Under the pieces are notes generated by a model. It saw only the letters and a list, made by a program, of their open reading frames with translations, was not told the origin of the DNA and searched no databases. The position numbers and the translations under genes are program-made. DNA of 64,000 nucleotides. Source: Syntrophotaleaceae bacterium. GTDB taxonomy: Bacteria > Desulfobacterota > Desulfuromonadia > Desulfuromonadales > Syntrophotaleaceae. Numbering within the stretch: position 1 is the stretch's first letter; each line of letters starts with the position of its first letter. This document shows positions 54,000 to 62,753 of this stretch, piece after piece. The stretch is from positions 124,001 to 188,000 of the forward strand of contig JAWKQB010000003.1 in assembly GCA_041390365.1 (NCBI GenBank). Direction: 5' to 3'.

Positions 54000-54856
54000 A
54001 GCAATGGCGACTCCACTTTCCCGTTACGATCATGTGTCGGGTTTTCGATGTGTCCCGCAGCGGCTTTTACGCCTGGCTGACACGAGAACCGTCCCAACGT
54101 GCGCAAGAAGATGAACGCCTCAAGGTTGCTATCAAGGCCGCCCACAAGCGTACTCGCGAGAGTTACAGCTCGCGGCGATTACAGCCGGAGCTGGCGGCTG
54201 AAGGTTTTATCGCCGGACGGGATCGCATTGCCCGGTTACGCCGGGAATTGGGCATAAGGTGTCGACAGAGGCGCAAATTCAAGGCGACAACGAATTCAAA
54301 ACACAACCTGCCGGTGGCGGAAAACCTGCTGGAACAAACCTTTACCCCCAGCGCGCCGAATGAGGTCTGGGTTTCAGACATTACCTACATCCCTACTGGC
54401 GAGGGCTGGCTCTACCTGGCAGGGATTAAGGACGTATTCACCTGCGAAATCGTCGGCTACGCCATGGCGGAGCGCATGACGCAGGAGCTGACCAGTCGGG
54501 CGCTATTCCGGGCGGCGCAACAGAAACGGCCCACGGCCGGGCTGATCCACCATTCGGACCGTGGCAGCCAGTATTGCTCCCACGACTACCAAAATCTCCT
54601 TGTGCAGTTTGGTATGAGGCCGTCGATGTCACGCAAGGGCAATTGCTATGACAATGCACCGATGGAGAGCTTCTGGGGAACCCTCAAGAATGAACTGGTG
54701 CATCATTGCCGCTACGCGACCAGGGCCGAGGCTGAAGCCTCTATCCGGGAGTACATCGAGATATTCTACAACCGCCAACGGCGTCATTCGCGCCTTGGCT
54801 ATTTGGCGCCGGCCGTGTTCTTGCAAAACTTCAACCTTCAGACAGCGGCCGCTTGA
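53996..54856 (+). CDS. IS3-family OrfB transposase, copy 3
   Basis: Translation identical to OrfB of copies 1 and 2 with a complete DDE triad. With a clean target duplication, this is the copy that most clearly marks a simple transposition event. Confidence 0.94.
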   Translation: MKQWRLHFPVTIMCRVFDVSRSGFYAWLTREPSQRAQEDERLKVAIKAAHKRTRESYSSRRLQPELAAEGFIAGRDRIARLRRELGIRCRQRRKFKATTNSKHNLPVAENLLEQTFTPSAPNEVWVSDITYIPTGEGWLYLAGIKDVFTCEIVGYAMAERMTQELTSRALFRAAQQKRPTAGLIHHSDRGSQYCSHDYQNLLVQFGMRPSMSRKGNCYDNAPMESFWGTLKNELVHHCRYATRAEAEASIREYIEIFYNRQRRHSRLGYLAPAVFLQNFNLQTAAA

Positions 54857-54870
54857 GATGCGAGTGTCCA

Positions 54871-57861
54871 CTATTGACAGGACACGTCAAGAATCTCATG
54901 CTGCAAATGCGGATCTTTGGAGAGAATCAGCTTAATCAGCCTTTCTTTTCTCAAGCGGACCTCAGGCGTGCGGACTGTAGTCGGCTCGTGATAATAAAAA
55001 TAATCCTGGACAAATGTCGGAGACGAAGAAGCCTCAACCATAGGGATCATGGTTGCATAATCGGTGCACTCATCAATCCAATCTTCATCAATTTTCAGAT
55101 ACGCATCGGGAAGGGAATCAAAAAGCTTTTTTTGGAAAGAGCGCAGATGAATCCAAACGTCGCTACCCCATTTCCAGCGGATATCTTCGAAACTAGGATT
55201 GTAAATCTTAAGCGGTTTATCGGGTCGGAACATCCCACCAAGAATTACGTCATGTCCGGAAATCTTCTTTTCGCGCAGCATTGACACAGTTTTTGGATTG
55301 ATTAGTGCGTCATCAAGGTCAAGGATGACGATCAGGCTCTCTGGGTTGGTACAGATATCTCTAATCCCGGTGATAAAATTGGGGATTCGGCCAACTTTCA
55401 CGTGGCGACGGATCAAGGTGGCACGTGAACCAAAGGGCTTTAAATAATGCTGGAGAAGAGTAGCATCAGTTGTATCCGAAGCATCGTCAATGACAACCAA
55501 TCCAAAACTCTGTTCATCCTGCATCTTGAGGCTGGCGATGCAACGCCTCAGCTTTTCTTTTGGTGTATTACGACCCTTAAGCAGGAAGACAATATCTTCG
55601 CCCCTAAAAGCATAAGACCATGACTCTTCCCCTCCTTTCAAATCCCACTCTTTCAGCTGAAAGGATGGCAGGCTTGCCTGTCCAATCAGGTCGCGAATAA
55701 CTGCCAACTTGTCGGATTTATTCTTCCAGAAATTTTCAGGGTGAACGTAGAAACTTCGTTCATCCCCCCCTCGAAGGGTTCTAAACGAATTACGCTTCTG
55801 AAACAGTTGAAGCGAGCGGTGCCAGGTCAAATTGAGTGCTCCGTCGAACACACTATTGGGCAGGGGAAGACAGGACCTTATTCGGTCAAGATCGAGCAGA
55901 CCACAACGCACCTCTGGGACATATTCACCCGGGGGAGCCCCATAAGGGTTCCGGGTCCCTTTAGGATGTGGGATGTTGAAAGCGACACCGAATGTATCCT
56001 GCTGACCACAACATGCCTCAATCATTTCGGTCAGGTAGTCATGTTCCATGTCACGCCTGCCAATCAGCACATCGACATCACATTGCAAGACGTACCGCGT
56101 CCTGACCTGATCGAAACCCCATAGCTGTGATGCGACAGGGGCAGATTTGGTCGTATGTGACGCCAAGCAATCAAGGTCAAACCATCTTGAATTAATCTCC
56201 CGAATAGTTTCTTTATCTTCAGGCATGACCATCAGGCGGTTGATTACCCCTGCCGCTCTTAGCCTTCTCGCCTTTTTAATGAGCAGCTCAAAATTGCCAG
56301 GGCAGTGTTGCCGCAAAAAAGGTCCCTTGTAAGGGTCGACGAGCAACAAAACTTCCCGGAACTTGCGCGGCTTGGACAAGAGCGAAACAATGTACCGCAC
56401 CTGGTGCTCCAGAGATTCGGCATCCATTGAACAACACTTGATTAATAAAGTGACGTCTTTCGCGCATGGCAGTTCAACTGGATCCGGACACGTCGCTTTT
56501 TGCCATTGAGCCTGTACATGCGTCAAGATAAGTTCACGGTAAAAGCTCTCGAAACCGGGGATCTCGCTGAGAACATCCTCCTGTCTACGTTGATCTTTTC
56601 TTCGCAAAAATTCCCCGTCGGGACAATTCAAGGCAGCAATTGCATAAAGACGTGCCGCCGAGTCCCTGAAATAATCTGCCCTCATGGCTACGATATCCTT
56701 GCCGATATCCGCCATAAATAGCTTCCCATCCGGAGCGATTCTGAAATTTTCGCGTTTAATATTTTTGCAAACAAATCCTTTTGTTAAGCAAAAAGCCAGA
56801 AACTCATGCGCTTGGGCAATGGAAATCTGGTTGACAGGTTCTGAGGGTCGATAAGGATAACGACAAACCCAACTCCCATCTGCAAAAACCCAATCAGGAC
56901 TTGGGAGGAATGGGAATGTCATTTTTAGAATTTTATTAAGTTCATCAACTCCGGCATCGGATAGCTCCTCAGGATAAAAGTGTTTTTCCACAACCCCTTC
57001 TATCCGCCGGACAATCCCTTCCTGACCATGCCCGAGAATTTGCCCACCTAATTTTTTTATCTTAACCCATAAGCCTGCGGCTTGATACAACTTCTGCCGC
57101 GTCAATTTATGCCGGGAAGCCGCTAAATTTCGCTCTGTTTCGCATCCGATTAGGGAATAGTCACAATAATATGCCGATTCAAGAATGGCCCCTTCATGCG
57201 CGTGATTCAACAAAAGGTCTGTCACAAGCCAATGATCCTCTGCGCTTCTGATATCAGGATAACGCCAGCCGCTACGCGCAGAGAGCAGCAGATTGCATGA
57301 TGGAAGTTCATTTGTGGCCGCTCCAGACGCCATGTCTTTAAGAATCGAAAGCACAAAATGATCATTCAGAAGGTCTTTGGTTGCTGGGTTTTCTCTGCAG
57401 ATTAACTGGCCATTTTGCACTAAGCGGTTTCCCCCAATGACGTATCGAGCGTTCGCCATTTCTCCCCTGTTACATGCAGCAGCTAAAGAGGCTGAACCGG
57501 TAAAACGGTCATCTGCATCAAGTCGAGCAATCCATTTGGCCTTGGGAAAGTTTTCATCGACGAAATCGAGAATGGCGTTACGTGTCCGCGCCGGGGTCCC
57601 GCAATTCCCCTTAATAACAACCATTTCCGGGCGAGTCAGATATTCATCAACGCAAATTTGCCAATCATCTGAGGAGTAGTCATCCAGAAGCACAACAGCG
57701 AGTTTCCTGCCCGGAAGTTCTTGCTCAAAAATACTATCGAGGCATCGCCTTATCGTAGATGCCTGATTGTGCAACCCGACCCCTACGATGACCTCCGCGT
57801 CAAAAGAGGCATTCAAGTTTTTTGGATGGGTTAGCTGAATATTGCGTGGGCAGAGATTCAT
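54871..57861 (-). CDS. Large multidomain protein: two or three glycosyltransferase domains with a kinase-like middle
   Basis: 996 residues. Domain 1 (about 20-250) is a GT2: VIVGVGLHNQASTIRRCLD, VVLLDDYSSDD and the DxD in ARLDADDRF. Domain 2 (about 250-430) looks like a degenerate protein/LPS kinase: FVCKNIKRENFRIAPDGKLF, then ADIG in place of DFG. Domain 3 (about 480-740) is GT-like, with VLQCDVDVLIGRRD. Domain 4 (about 760-990) is another GT2 (VIDDASDTTDATLL and VILDLDDALI). IS copy 3 changes the last residues (HEILA to HEILDVSCQ). It is the first gene of an operon with a GT2 and a radical SAM enzyme, so it probably builds an unusual glycan or glycopeptide. I do not know a described protein of this design. 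Confidence 0.82.
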   Translation of the reverse strand: MNLCPRNIQLTHPKNLNASFDAEVIVGVGLHNQASTIRRCLDSIFEQELPGRKLAVVLLDDYSSDDWQICVDEYLTRPEMVVIKGNCGTPARTRNAILDFVDENFPKAKWIARLDADDRFTGSASLAAACNRGEMANARYVIGGNRLVQNGQLICRENPATKDLLNDHFVLSILKDMASGAATNELPSCNLLLSARSGWRYPDIRSAEDHWLVTDLLLNHAHEGAILESAYYCDYSLIGCETERNLAASRHKLTRQKLYQAAGLWVKIKKLGGQILGHGQEGIVRRIEGVVEKHFYPEELSDAGVDELNKILKMTFPFLPSPDWVFADGSWVCRYPYRPSEPVNQISIAQAHEFLAFCLTKGFVCKNIKRENFRIAPDGKLFMADIGKDIVAMRADYFRDSAARLYAIAALNCPDGEFLRRKDQRRQEDVLSEIPGFESFYRELILTHVQAQWQKATCPDPVELPCAKDVTLLIKCCSMDAESLEHQVRYIVSLLSKPRKFREVLLLVDPYKGPFLRQHCPGNFELLIKKARRLRAAGVINRLMVMPEDKETIREINSRWFDLDCLASHTTKSAPVASQLWGFDQVRTRYVLQCDVDVLIGRRDMEHDYLTEMIEACCGQQDTFGVAFNIPHPKGTRNPYGAPPGEYVPEVRCGLLDLDRIRSCLPLPNSVFDGALNLTWHRSLQLFQKRNSFRTLRGGDERSFYVHPENFWKNKSDKLAVIRDLIGQASLPSFQLKEWDLKGGEESWSYAFRGEDIVFLLKGRNTPKEKLRRCIASLKMQDEQSFGLVVIDDASDTTDATLLQHYLKPFGSRATLIRRHVKVGRIPNFITGIRDICTNPESLIVILDLDDALINPKTVSMLREKKISGHDVILGGMFRPDKPLKIYNPSFEDIRWKWGSDVWIHLRSFQKKLFDSLPDAYLKIDEDWIDECTDYATMIPMVEASSSPTFVQDYFYYHEPTTVRTPEVRLRKERLIKLILSKDPHLQHEILDVSCQ

Positions 57862-57947
57862 GGCAAACTTTCAAAATCCAAATTAAATCGAATATCTTGA
57901 TTTGACATGCCCATCGGAGATCCTGTCAAATCTTTCCTGGTCTTTGT

Positions 57948-57983
57948 GAAATGCCCGCCCGGTTAGCCAGGCGGGCATTTCGC
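57948..57983 (-). terminator. Strong terminator between the 105-aa gene and the glycosyltransferase operon
   Basis: Stem AAATGCCCGCC/GGCGGGCATTT (57949-57959 with 57970-57980) with a 10-base loop. It ends transcripts of the small gene at 58018. Confidence 0.82.
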
Positions 57984-58017
57984 GTTAAAGAAAGAGTTAG
58001 GTTCGGGAAAGCCACTA

Positions 58018-58335
58018 TCACTGCTGATCTAGTCGCCACCGTCGACTGCATCGCCGAATGTAATCATAGTAATCCTGCTCATCGTTCGACAGGTCGTCAA
58101 TACCCTCGATGATCATGGTCTCTGGCCAGTCGAGGCCATCATCCAGGTCGCGTGCCAGATCAGAGCCGGAAACATCAGGCGGCGCGGCGGGCCAATGTTT
58201 GCAGCAGTTTAGCAAATGGTCCAAGTGCTTTACTACTCGCCGCCTGTAGGGAATTTCCTCGGCATATGTCTTGCGGAGTCCAGCGTCCAGATCATCCCAC
58301 ACAAGAGCATTTTCAATGCGAAGCAGCACCTCCAA
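58018..58335 (-). CDS. Hypothetical acidic protein, N-terminus uncertain
   Basis: 105 residues if read from the TTG at 58335. It is helical and acidic toward the end (DLARDLDDGLDWPE, LSNDEQDYYDYIRR). No family recognised. The frame is open further upstream to a run of eight A. An ATG just before that run (58390-58388) would be in frame if there were seven A, giving MKKIDQIENVL and about 18 more residues. So the gene may carry a one-base insertion in a homopolymer, or rely on slippage, or use the TTG. Confidence 0.5.
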   Translation of the reverse strand: MEVLLRIENALVWDDLDAGLRKTYAEEIPYRRRVVKHLDHLLNCCKHWPAAPPDVSGSDLARDLDDGLDWPETMIIEGIDDLSNDEQDYYDYIRRCSRRWRLDQQ

Positions 58336-58409
58336 GTTGTCTTGTCGCTCGGCAGCGAGGACATTTTCGATCTGGTCGATTTTTTTTCATAATTCATGAC
58401 ACTTCAAAT

Positions 58410-58440
58410 AAAGCCCATCTGGAGAACCGGGTGGCTTTTT
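58410..58440 (+). terminator. Terminator-like hairpin on the plus strand
   Basis: An imperfect stem around AAGCCCATCTGG and CCGGGTGGCTTTTT with an AGAA-type loop and a T run on the plus strand. No plus-strand gene ends here. From here to 59170 (about 730 bases) I see no credible gene, only short weak frames and AT-rich DNA. Confidence 0.4.
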
Positions 58441-59170
58441 CGAGTTTAAGGAGTGGTGATTCGCAGGAATTGACCCGCATGGGTGAATGTCAGCTAAACC
58501 TGGACTGTCCCTGGATGGGGACTACCCCAGGCCTTTGCGGCACGAACCTGCATGGTTTCCCCCTGAAACGTATGCGGCCTGTTTAAACCTCATTAGCCAC
58601 GCACTGTCTCTAATTGTCAGTGACATGTCTCCAGACGCCTTAAGTATATAGTCCAGGGAAAGATTGACTGAATGTATCACAACTCCTCCTTGACTCCAAA
58701 GGTAAACCGACTGGTTAGCCGCCGACATATTCTGAAACACCTAAAGTATGGGAAAAAATTTCCAAAAGCTACCAAAACATAGATGAACAAAATTAGTTCT
58801 ATGACTTTAGTAATTTCCGCAAGTACTTGATAGGATTCTTAATTTCTTTCAAATTATTTTCTTTTTTGCGACGATCTATTATCTGCTTTTCCAATTACCC
58901 CACCTCACTTTCAGGCACAGGCCTGTAAACGCTTTATAAACTGTCCCGCCATTAGGCAAACACGGTGGTGATTTAGACTCAGCATGTTAGGAAAGTTATA
59001 AACCATGATATTTTTGGAAAATTTATGAAATTTATTATTTTTACTATTTTTAGTAATTAATTCACTCTCTGTTTCCCACACTAGTGACAAAATTTGAAAC
59101 CATTTCAATGATTCTGATGATATTTTGCGGGTCTGAATTTAAGGAAAGATTAAACGCTGAAATTACAATA

Positions 59171-59476
59171 TTATCTACGCTTCAAATCTCTGGCGTCCAG
59201 ACGCTCCCCGTCTGCTAATAAGATATGCTCACGATATTTTTTCCAACTCCCCTTAGCCAAGACCTGAGCTTTTTTCATATCTTTAATAAAAAAGTCAAAT
59301 TGCAAAGTCGCAAGAACCGTAATTTTTCCATTGTTTACAATTGTGTCATTTGAGGAGATTAGGAAAAAATGTAGCAATGTTCCCTCAAGGTCTCCTTTCC
59401 AATAGCAAAGAACATTGCCATTTTCAAAGCTTGTACAAAAAAATCCTGGCAAATTACCAATGGTTATGGTTTTCAT
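59171..59476 (-). CDS. Hypothetical 101-aa protein
   Basis: Begins MKTITIGNLPGFFC and looks like a small beta-rich domain (VLCYWKGDLEGTLLHFF, ITVLATLQFDFF) with a basic C-terminal helix. No family recognised. It lies 19 bases downstream of the 460-aa gene and is probably co-transcribed with it. About 60 bases upstream of 59160 are AT-rich. Confidence 0.55.
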   Translation of the reverse strand: MKTITIGNLPGFFCTSFENGNVLCYWKGDLEGTLLHFFLISSNDTIVNNGKITVLATLQFDFFIKDMKKAQVLAKGSWKKYREHILLADGERLDARDLKRR

Positions 59477-59495
59477 CTGACTTTATCTCCGCATG

Positions 59496-60878
59496 CTATT
59501 TTGCGTCATTTTCTACATGTAAAAGAAATGAGTCTTGTCTCTTACCCAGCGTTCCGTCCTTTCGAAATCTTGTTCCCCATATCCTGAAACACATCTCTGA
59601 GTCATAAAGATAGATACTGGCGCCATCAATTCGCGTTCGCACCATTTGCCCCTGCGACTTTAGAATGACGATATCACCTTTCTCAATTCCGAGGACATCC
59701 CTACAGAGCTCCGCTTTTTCAGCTTCAAGGGACATCTCCCAAATTTCCAGCCTCTCCTCCATTTTGCGCCAAGCACGACGGGCACTGAGAAAGGGGCCCG
59801 AATCTCCCTCTCCAAACCACAACCTGTCCGCCAAGGCCAGGCGATCATCGGGGATTCCCCTCTCCATGTCATACAAAGTGGCCACCAATGAATCGTATAT
59901 GTGCTCAACCTTTTTTAAGGCTCTCAAGCGATCTGCGAAGGGACGTACCTTCACTTGGGGCACGACCGCGGGTAATTCAATCTTGCTTTTTGGCAGTAAT
60001 TCAGCCGGGACTAGTTGTTGTATTGGAAGATGCACCGTATCGAATCGGTCGGGTCTTGAATCCCAGATCCTCCTTACCTCGCATTGAAGCCATATATCCT
60101 GATTAGAAACGCAAAGTAAAGTATTCACACTGGCACATGATCCAGGGGTGTCCACATAGCGAACGGACCAAGCAAAGTCAGATCCCTTGAGTTCCGATGT
60201 GACGTACGGAAGCCTGTTCTCATATGCCAGCAGACACAAGTGAGCAACTCTCTGCTGGAGCTGCGAAGAAAGTCGGAGCGTAATAATTGGTCCTGGGTCG
60301 TATTCACTTTGGCGATCTTCCCGCTGGAAAAGCACTATCTGATCTTTGGCCAGGGGCAGGAGTTTTGTTACCAGACCACTGATACTCTGAAAAATCCCCG
60401 TTCGACTACGCACCGCGTTACTTCCCTCTTTTATCCACTTTTCATAACGATTTTGTACCAAAATCAGGATATGGGCGGCCAAGGCGGCGTCTATGGAGCG
60501 GATACCGTCATATGCGAGTTCACATTGAGTTGTCTCCACTCCGGCGATAGACAATTCCTGCAAAACGTTTTTCAGAAAGTCCTTCTGCAGCTTTGAAAGT
60601 TTTATCAATGCGCTCCGCCCAGACTCGTCTTTTTTGGACTGACGGCGCTTTATGCGCTTTTCGGTTTGCTCGCAAAATGCTCTAAGGGGCGGGTGCTTGG
60701 GGACCCTGCCCGCTTTTACCATTGCCCAATACCCTCTCGGTGGCTTTGGCACTTGAAGGCGACGGCACAATTTCCCTAGAGCCACATCGGAAATCCCTAG
60801 CTCCTTGGCAACTTCCGTAGCAGGTCTCTCCCAGATCAGAACAAACAACTCCTCGCGATCAATCTTTTTGCTCTTCAT
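59496..60878 (-). CDS. Uncharacterised HTH-domain protein (460 aa)
   Basis: From the ATG at 60878 (a TTG 11 codons upstream is in frame). Residues 5-50 form a helix-turn-helix: REELFVLIWERPATEVAKEL, then ISDVALGKLCRRLQVPKPPR, followed by GYWAMVKAGR. This N-terminal module is common in proteins of plasmids and islands. The rest is mixed, with a basic stretch (KRIKRRQSKKD) near 75-90; the C-terminus is beta-rich. No catalytic motif is recognised. It may be a regulator of the following small gene or of the island. Confidence 0.75.
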   Translation of the reverse strand: MKSKKIDREELFVLIWERPATEVAKELGISDVALGKLCRRLQVPKPPRGYWAMVKAGRVPKHPPLRAFCEQTEKRIKRRQSKKDESGRSALIKLSKLQKDFLKNVLQELSIAGVETTQCELAYDGIRSIDAALAAHILILVQNRYEKWIKEGSNAVRSRTGIFQSISGLVTKLLPLAKDQIVLFQREDRQSEYDPGPIITLRLSSQLQQRVAHLCLLAYENRLPYVTSELKGSDFAWSVRYVDTPGSCASVNTLLCVSNQDIWLQCEVRRIWDSRPDRFDTVHLPIQQLVPAELLPKSKIELPAVVPQVKVRPFADRLRALKKVEHIYDSLVATLYDMERGIPDDRLALADRLWFGEGDSGPFLSARRAWRKMEERLEIWEMSLEAEKAELCRDVLGIEKGDIVILKSQGQMVRTRIDGASIYLYDSEMCFRIWGTRFRKDGTLGKRQDSFLLHVENDAK

Positions 60879-61056
60879 CTTTTTGCCATTCGCTCGGCCG
60901 CCATCTCGCAATGACTCGTCGTCATCGCATGGGCAGCATAATCATCGCTAGTTTCAGGCCCTACCGAACCTTTTTCCTACGAACTAGCTAGCCCCTTTGC
61001 AATATCCCTGGATTTTGAAATAAGCATTTTCGTCACGAGGTCATGTTTTAAGTGGA

Positions 61057-61123
61057 TCGTGTCTTTTCAACTATTATCTTCCTTAAATTTTCGTTATTCA
61101 TTATAATAACGGATATCGTTATT
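61057..61123 (+). promoter_or_regulatory. Operator-like repeats upstream of kfrA-like gene 2
   Basis: Three alternating arms: CGTTATT (61092-61098), AATAACG (61105-61111) and CGTTATT (61117-61123), giving two overlapping perfect inverted repeats. A TCGTGTCT motif at 61057 matches sites upstream of the other two plus-strand units. Likely autoregulation by the KfrA-like protein. Confidence 0.5.
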
Positions 61124-61152
61124 TTTATAAATATCAAAACAAGAGGCTTGAA

Positions 61153-61980
61153 GTGGAAAAGAGAGTCACCTTAAAAACCGTCCAAGAAGCTATTACCACC
61201 CTACAATCGCAAGGTGAACGAATATCCCAACGAAAAATAAGAACTTTTCTGGGCGGCGGCAACCCCAATGAAATCAACCGTCTTCTCAAACAAATCGAAG
61301 CGGCTGATTCCGACGGAATTGAATTGCCAGCAGAGCTGCCGCCAACCTTGGTAAAGGCCCTCTTAGCAGAAGTCACGAATTTGGTAATAAAAGCTACCGA
61401 AAGTCTACGCAAGGAAGTGGAGAAAACTCAATCGCGGGAATCCGAAGCTTTGGAGGATCTGACCAAGTCTGAACAAAAGGTCGAAACTCTGGAGAAACAG
61501 CTTAAAGAAGTCATCGACGAGGCAAACCGGGGCCGACAAGAAGCCGAAAAAACTGCTGCAATCTCGGCCAGGGAAATCGCAGATTTAAAAAACCGTGTTG
61601 GCCCTTTGGAAGCCGAACGCAAACATCTTATTGAAGCAGGAGAAAGGGCAAGGATGGAGGCTGCAAGAGCACTTACGCGGGCGGAATCTGACTGTCAATC
61701 TTTGGAAAAAGCTGACGCCAGAGCGCGAGAACTCGAGGTTCAGTTGACGAAAATGCAGGAAGAAAAATTTCAAGCAGAACGAGCCAGGGCTGTTGCTGAA
61801 CAGCGAAGCAATGGCCTTGAAGAGTCCTTGTTGGAATTAAAGAAGGAAGCCAAAGATACCATTGGCGAGCAAAAAATTGAAATTCAGGAACTCCGGGCCA
61901 CTAATTTCGAACTACAAAAATCACTGGCTCTGGCTGAGCGGGAAATTGAAAAATTGAAGTTCAGTAGCGGGTTAGAGTAA
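61153..61980 (+). CDS. KfrA-like DNA-binding coiled-coil protein 2
   Basis: 275 residues from a GTG start with AAGAGG six bases upstream. The N-terminus (VTLKTVQEAITTLQSQGERIS, RKIRTFLGGGNPNEINRLLK) is a KfrA_N-type DNA-binding domain. Residues 75-270 are one long Ala/Glu/Lys coiled coil. It differs from protein 1 except for this architecture. It is followed after 3 bases by an intact PPP phosphatase gene, so the two form an operon. Its likely job is repression through the palindromes just upstream. Confidence 0.82.
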   Translation: MEKRVTLKTVQEAITTLQSQGERISQRKIRTFLGGGNPNEINRLLKQIEAADSDGIELPAELPPTLVKALLAEVTNLVIKATESLRKEVEKTQSRESEALEDLTKSEQKVETLEKQLKEVIDEANRGRQEAEKTAAISAREIADLKNRVGPLEAERKHLIEAGERARMEAARALTRAESDCQSLEKADARARELEVQLTKMQEEKFQAERARAVAEQRSNGLEESLLELKKEAKDTIGEQKIEIQELRATNFELQKSLALAEREIEKLKFSSGLE

Positions 61981-61983
61981 ATC

Positions 61984-62733
61984 ATGCGTTTGTTAGCAAT
62001 TGGGGACATTCACGGCAGTAGCGAAAAGCTCGAAACTTTAATCGGAAAGATCGATCCGAGGCGAGACGACCAGTTGGTTTTCTTGGGGGATTATATCGAT
62101 CGTGGCCCTAATTCATGTGAAGTCATCGAATTTCTAGTGAATTTCCAAGAGAATTTTCCCAAAACGGTTTGTCTACGAGGCAACCATGAGTGGCTAATGC
62201 TTGACGCTCTCTGGGAAGCCGGAATCGACACAGGCACGCCTTTACTTAATTCCTGTTCAAGCCTCTGGCACCGGGAAACGGCATGGATGCCCACCTCGGA
62301 AGACAAGAACATTTTGCTTTGGCTGCACAACCACGGCTATGCGACTCTGAAAAGTTACGGCATTTTTCTGAAAAGAGACCATAAAGGCTTGAGGCTGGAC
62401 GATTATCGCAGAGCATTCGAGCCAATCCCTGCCAAACATATCGAATTCCTGGCATCTACCCAGCTCTGTTATGAGAAGGGTGATTTCCTTTTTGTTCATG
62501 CAGGGGTAAATGCAAGCAAGAGCCTAGAAGAGCAGGATCCTTATCATCTGCTGTGGTCCAGGGAAGGATTTTGGCAATATTGTGCCGGCTGGAACCGGTG
62601 TGTCGTCCACGGGCACACTCCGGTTTCCAGCCCACAAATCAGCAAATTTGAGATTGCACTCGATACCGGCGCAGTAGCTGGCGGAGAACTAACAGCCTGT
62701 GATGTATATACTGGTCACCTTTGGCAGGCATGA
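61984..62733 (+). CDS. PPP-family metallophosphatase (ApaH/PrpE-like)
   Basis: 249 residues. All PPP motifs are present: AIGDIHGS, LGDYIDRGPNS, LRGNHEW, FLFVHAGVNASK and VVHGHTPV, with a DTGAVAGGELTACDV C-terminus. It would be a Mn/Fe-dependent protein or dinucleotide phosphatase. It is the intact paralogue of the frameshifted gene at 51133-51845. Gene order (KfrA-like, then PPP phosphatase) suggests regulation by the KfrA-like protein. It runs convergent to the integrase gene. Confidence 0.88.
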   Translation: MRLLAIGDIHGSSEKLETLIGKIDPRRDDQLVFLGDYIDRGPNSCEVIEFLVNFQENFPKTVCLRGNHEWLMLDALWEAGIDTGTPLLNSCSSLWHRETAWMPTSEDKNILLWLHNHGYATLKSYGIFLKRDHKGLRLDDYRRAFEPIPAKHIEFLASTQLCYEKGDFLFVHAGVNASKSLEEQDPYHLLWSREGFWQYCAGWNRCVVHGHTPVSSPQISKFEIALDTGAVAGGELTACDVYTGHLWQA

Positions 62734-62753
62734 AAGCGCTACAGAATTTCCGG

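Larger units (their letters stand above)
53630..54889 (+). mobile_element. IS3-family insertion sequence, copy 3
   Basis: 1260 bp, same ends as copies 1 and 2. Flanked by a 3-bp direct repeat AGA (53627-53629 and 54890-54892), the target duplication. It lies in the overlap of two glycosyltransferase genes, in antisense orientation. It replaces the last residue of the upstream protein with five IS-encoded residues and leaves the downstream start codon intact. Confidence 0.96.

Noticed and set aside
52784..54145. 453-codon glycosyltransferase starting inside IS copy 3
   Set aside because: Same antisense IS extension; removal of the IS shows a native ATG at 53623.
58522..59108. Short minus-strand frames in the 58.4-59.2 kb gap
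   Set aside because: Low-complexity or AT-rich translations without ribosome-binding sites.
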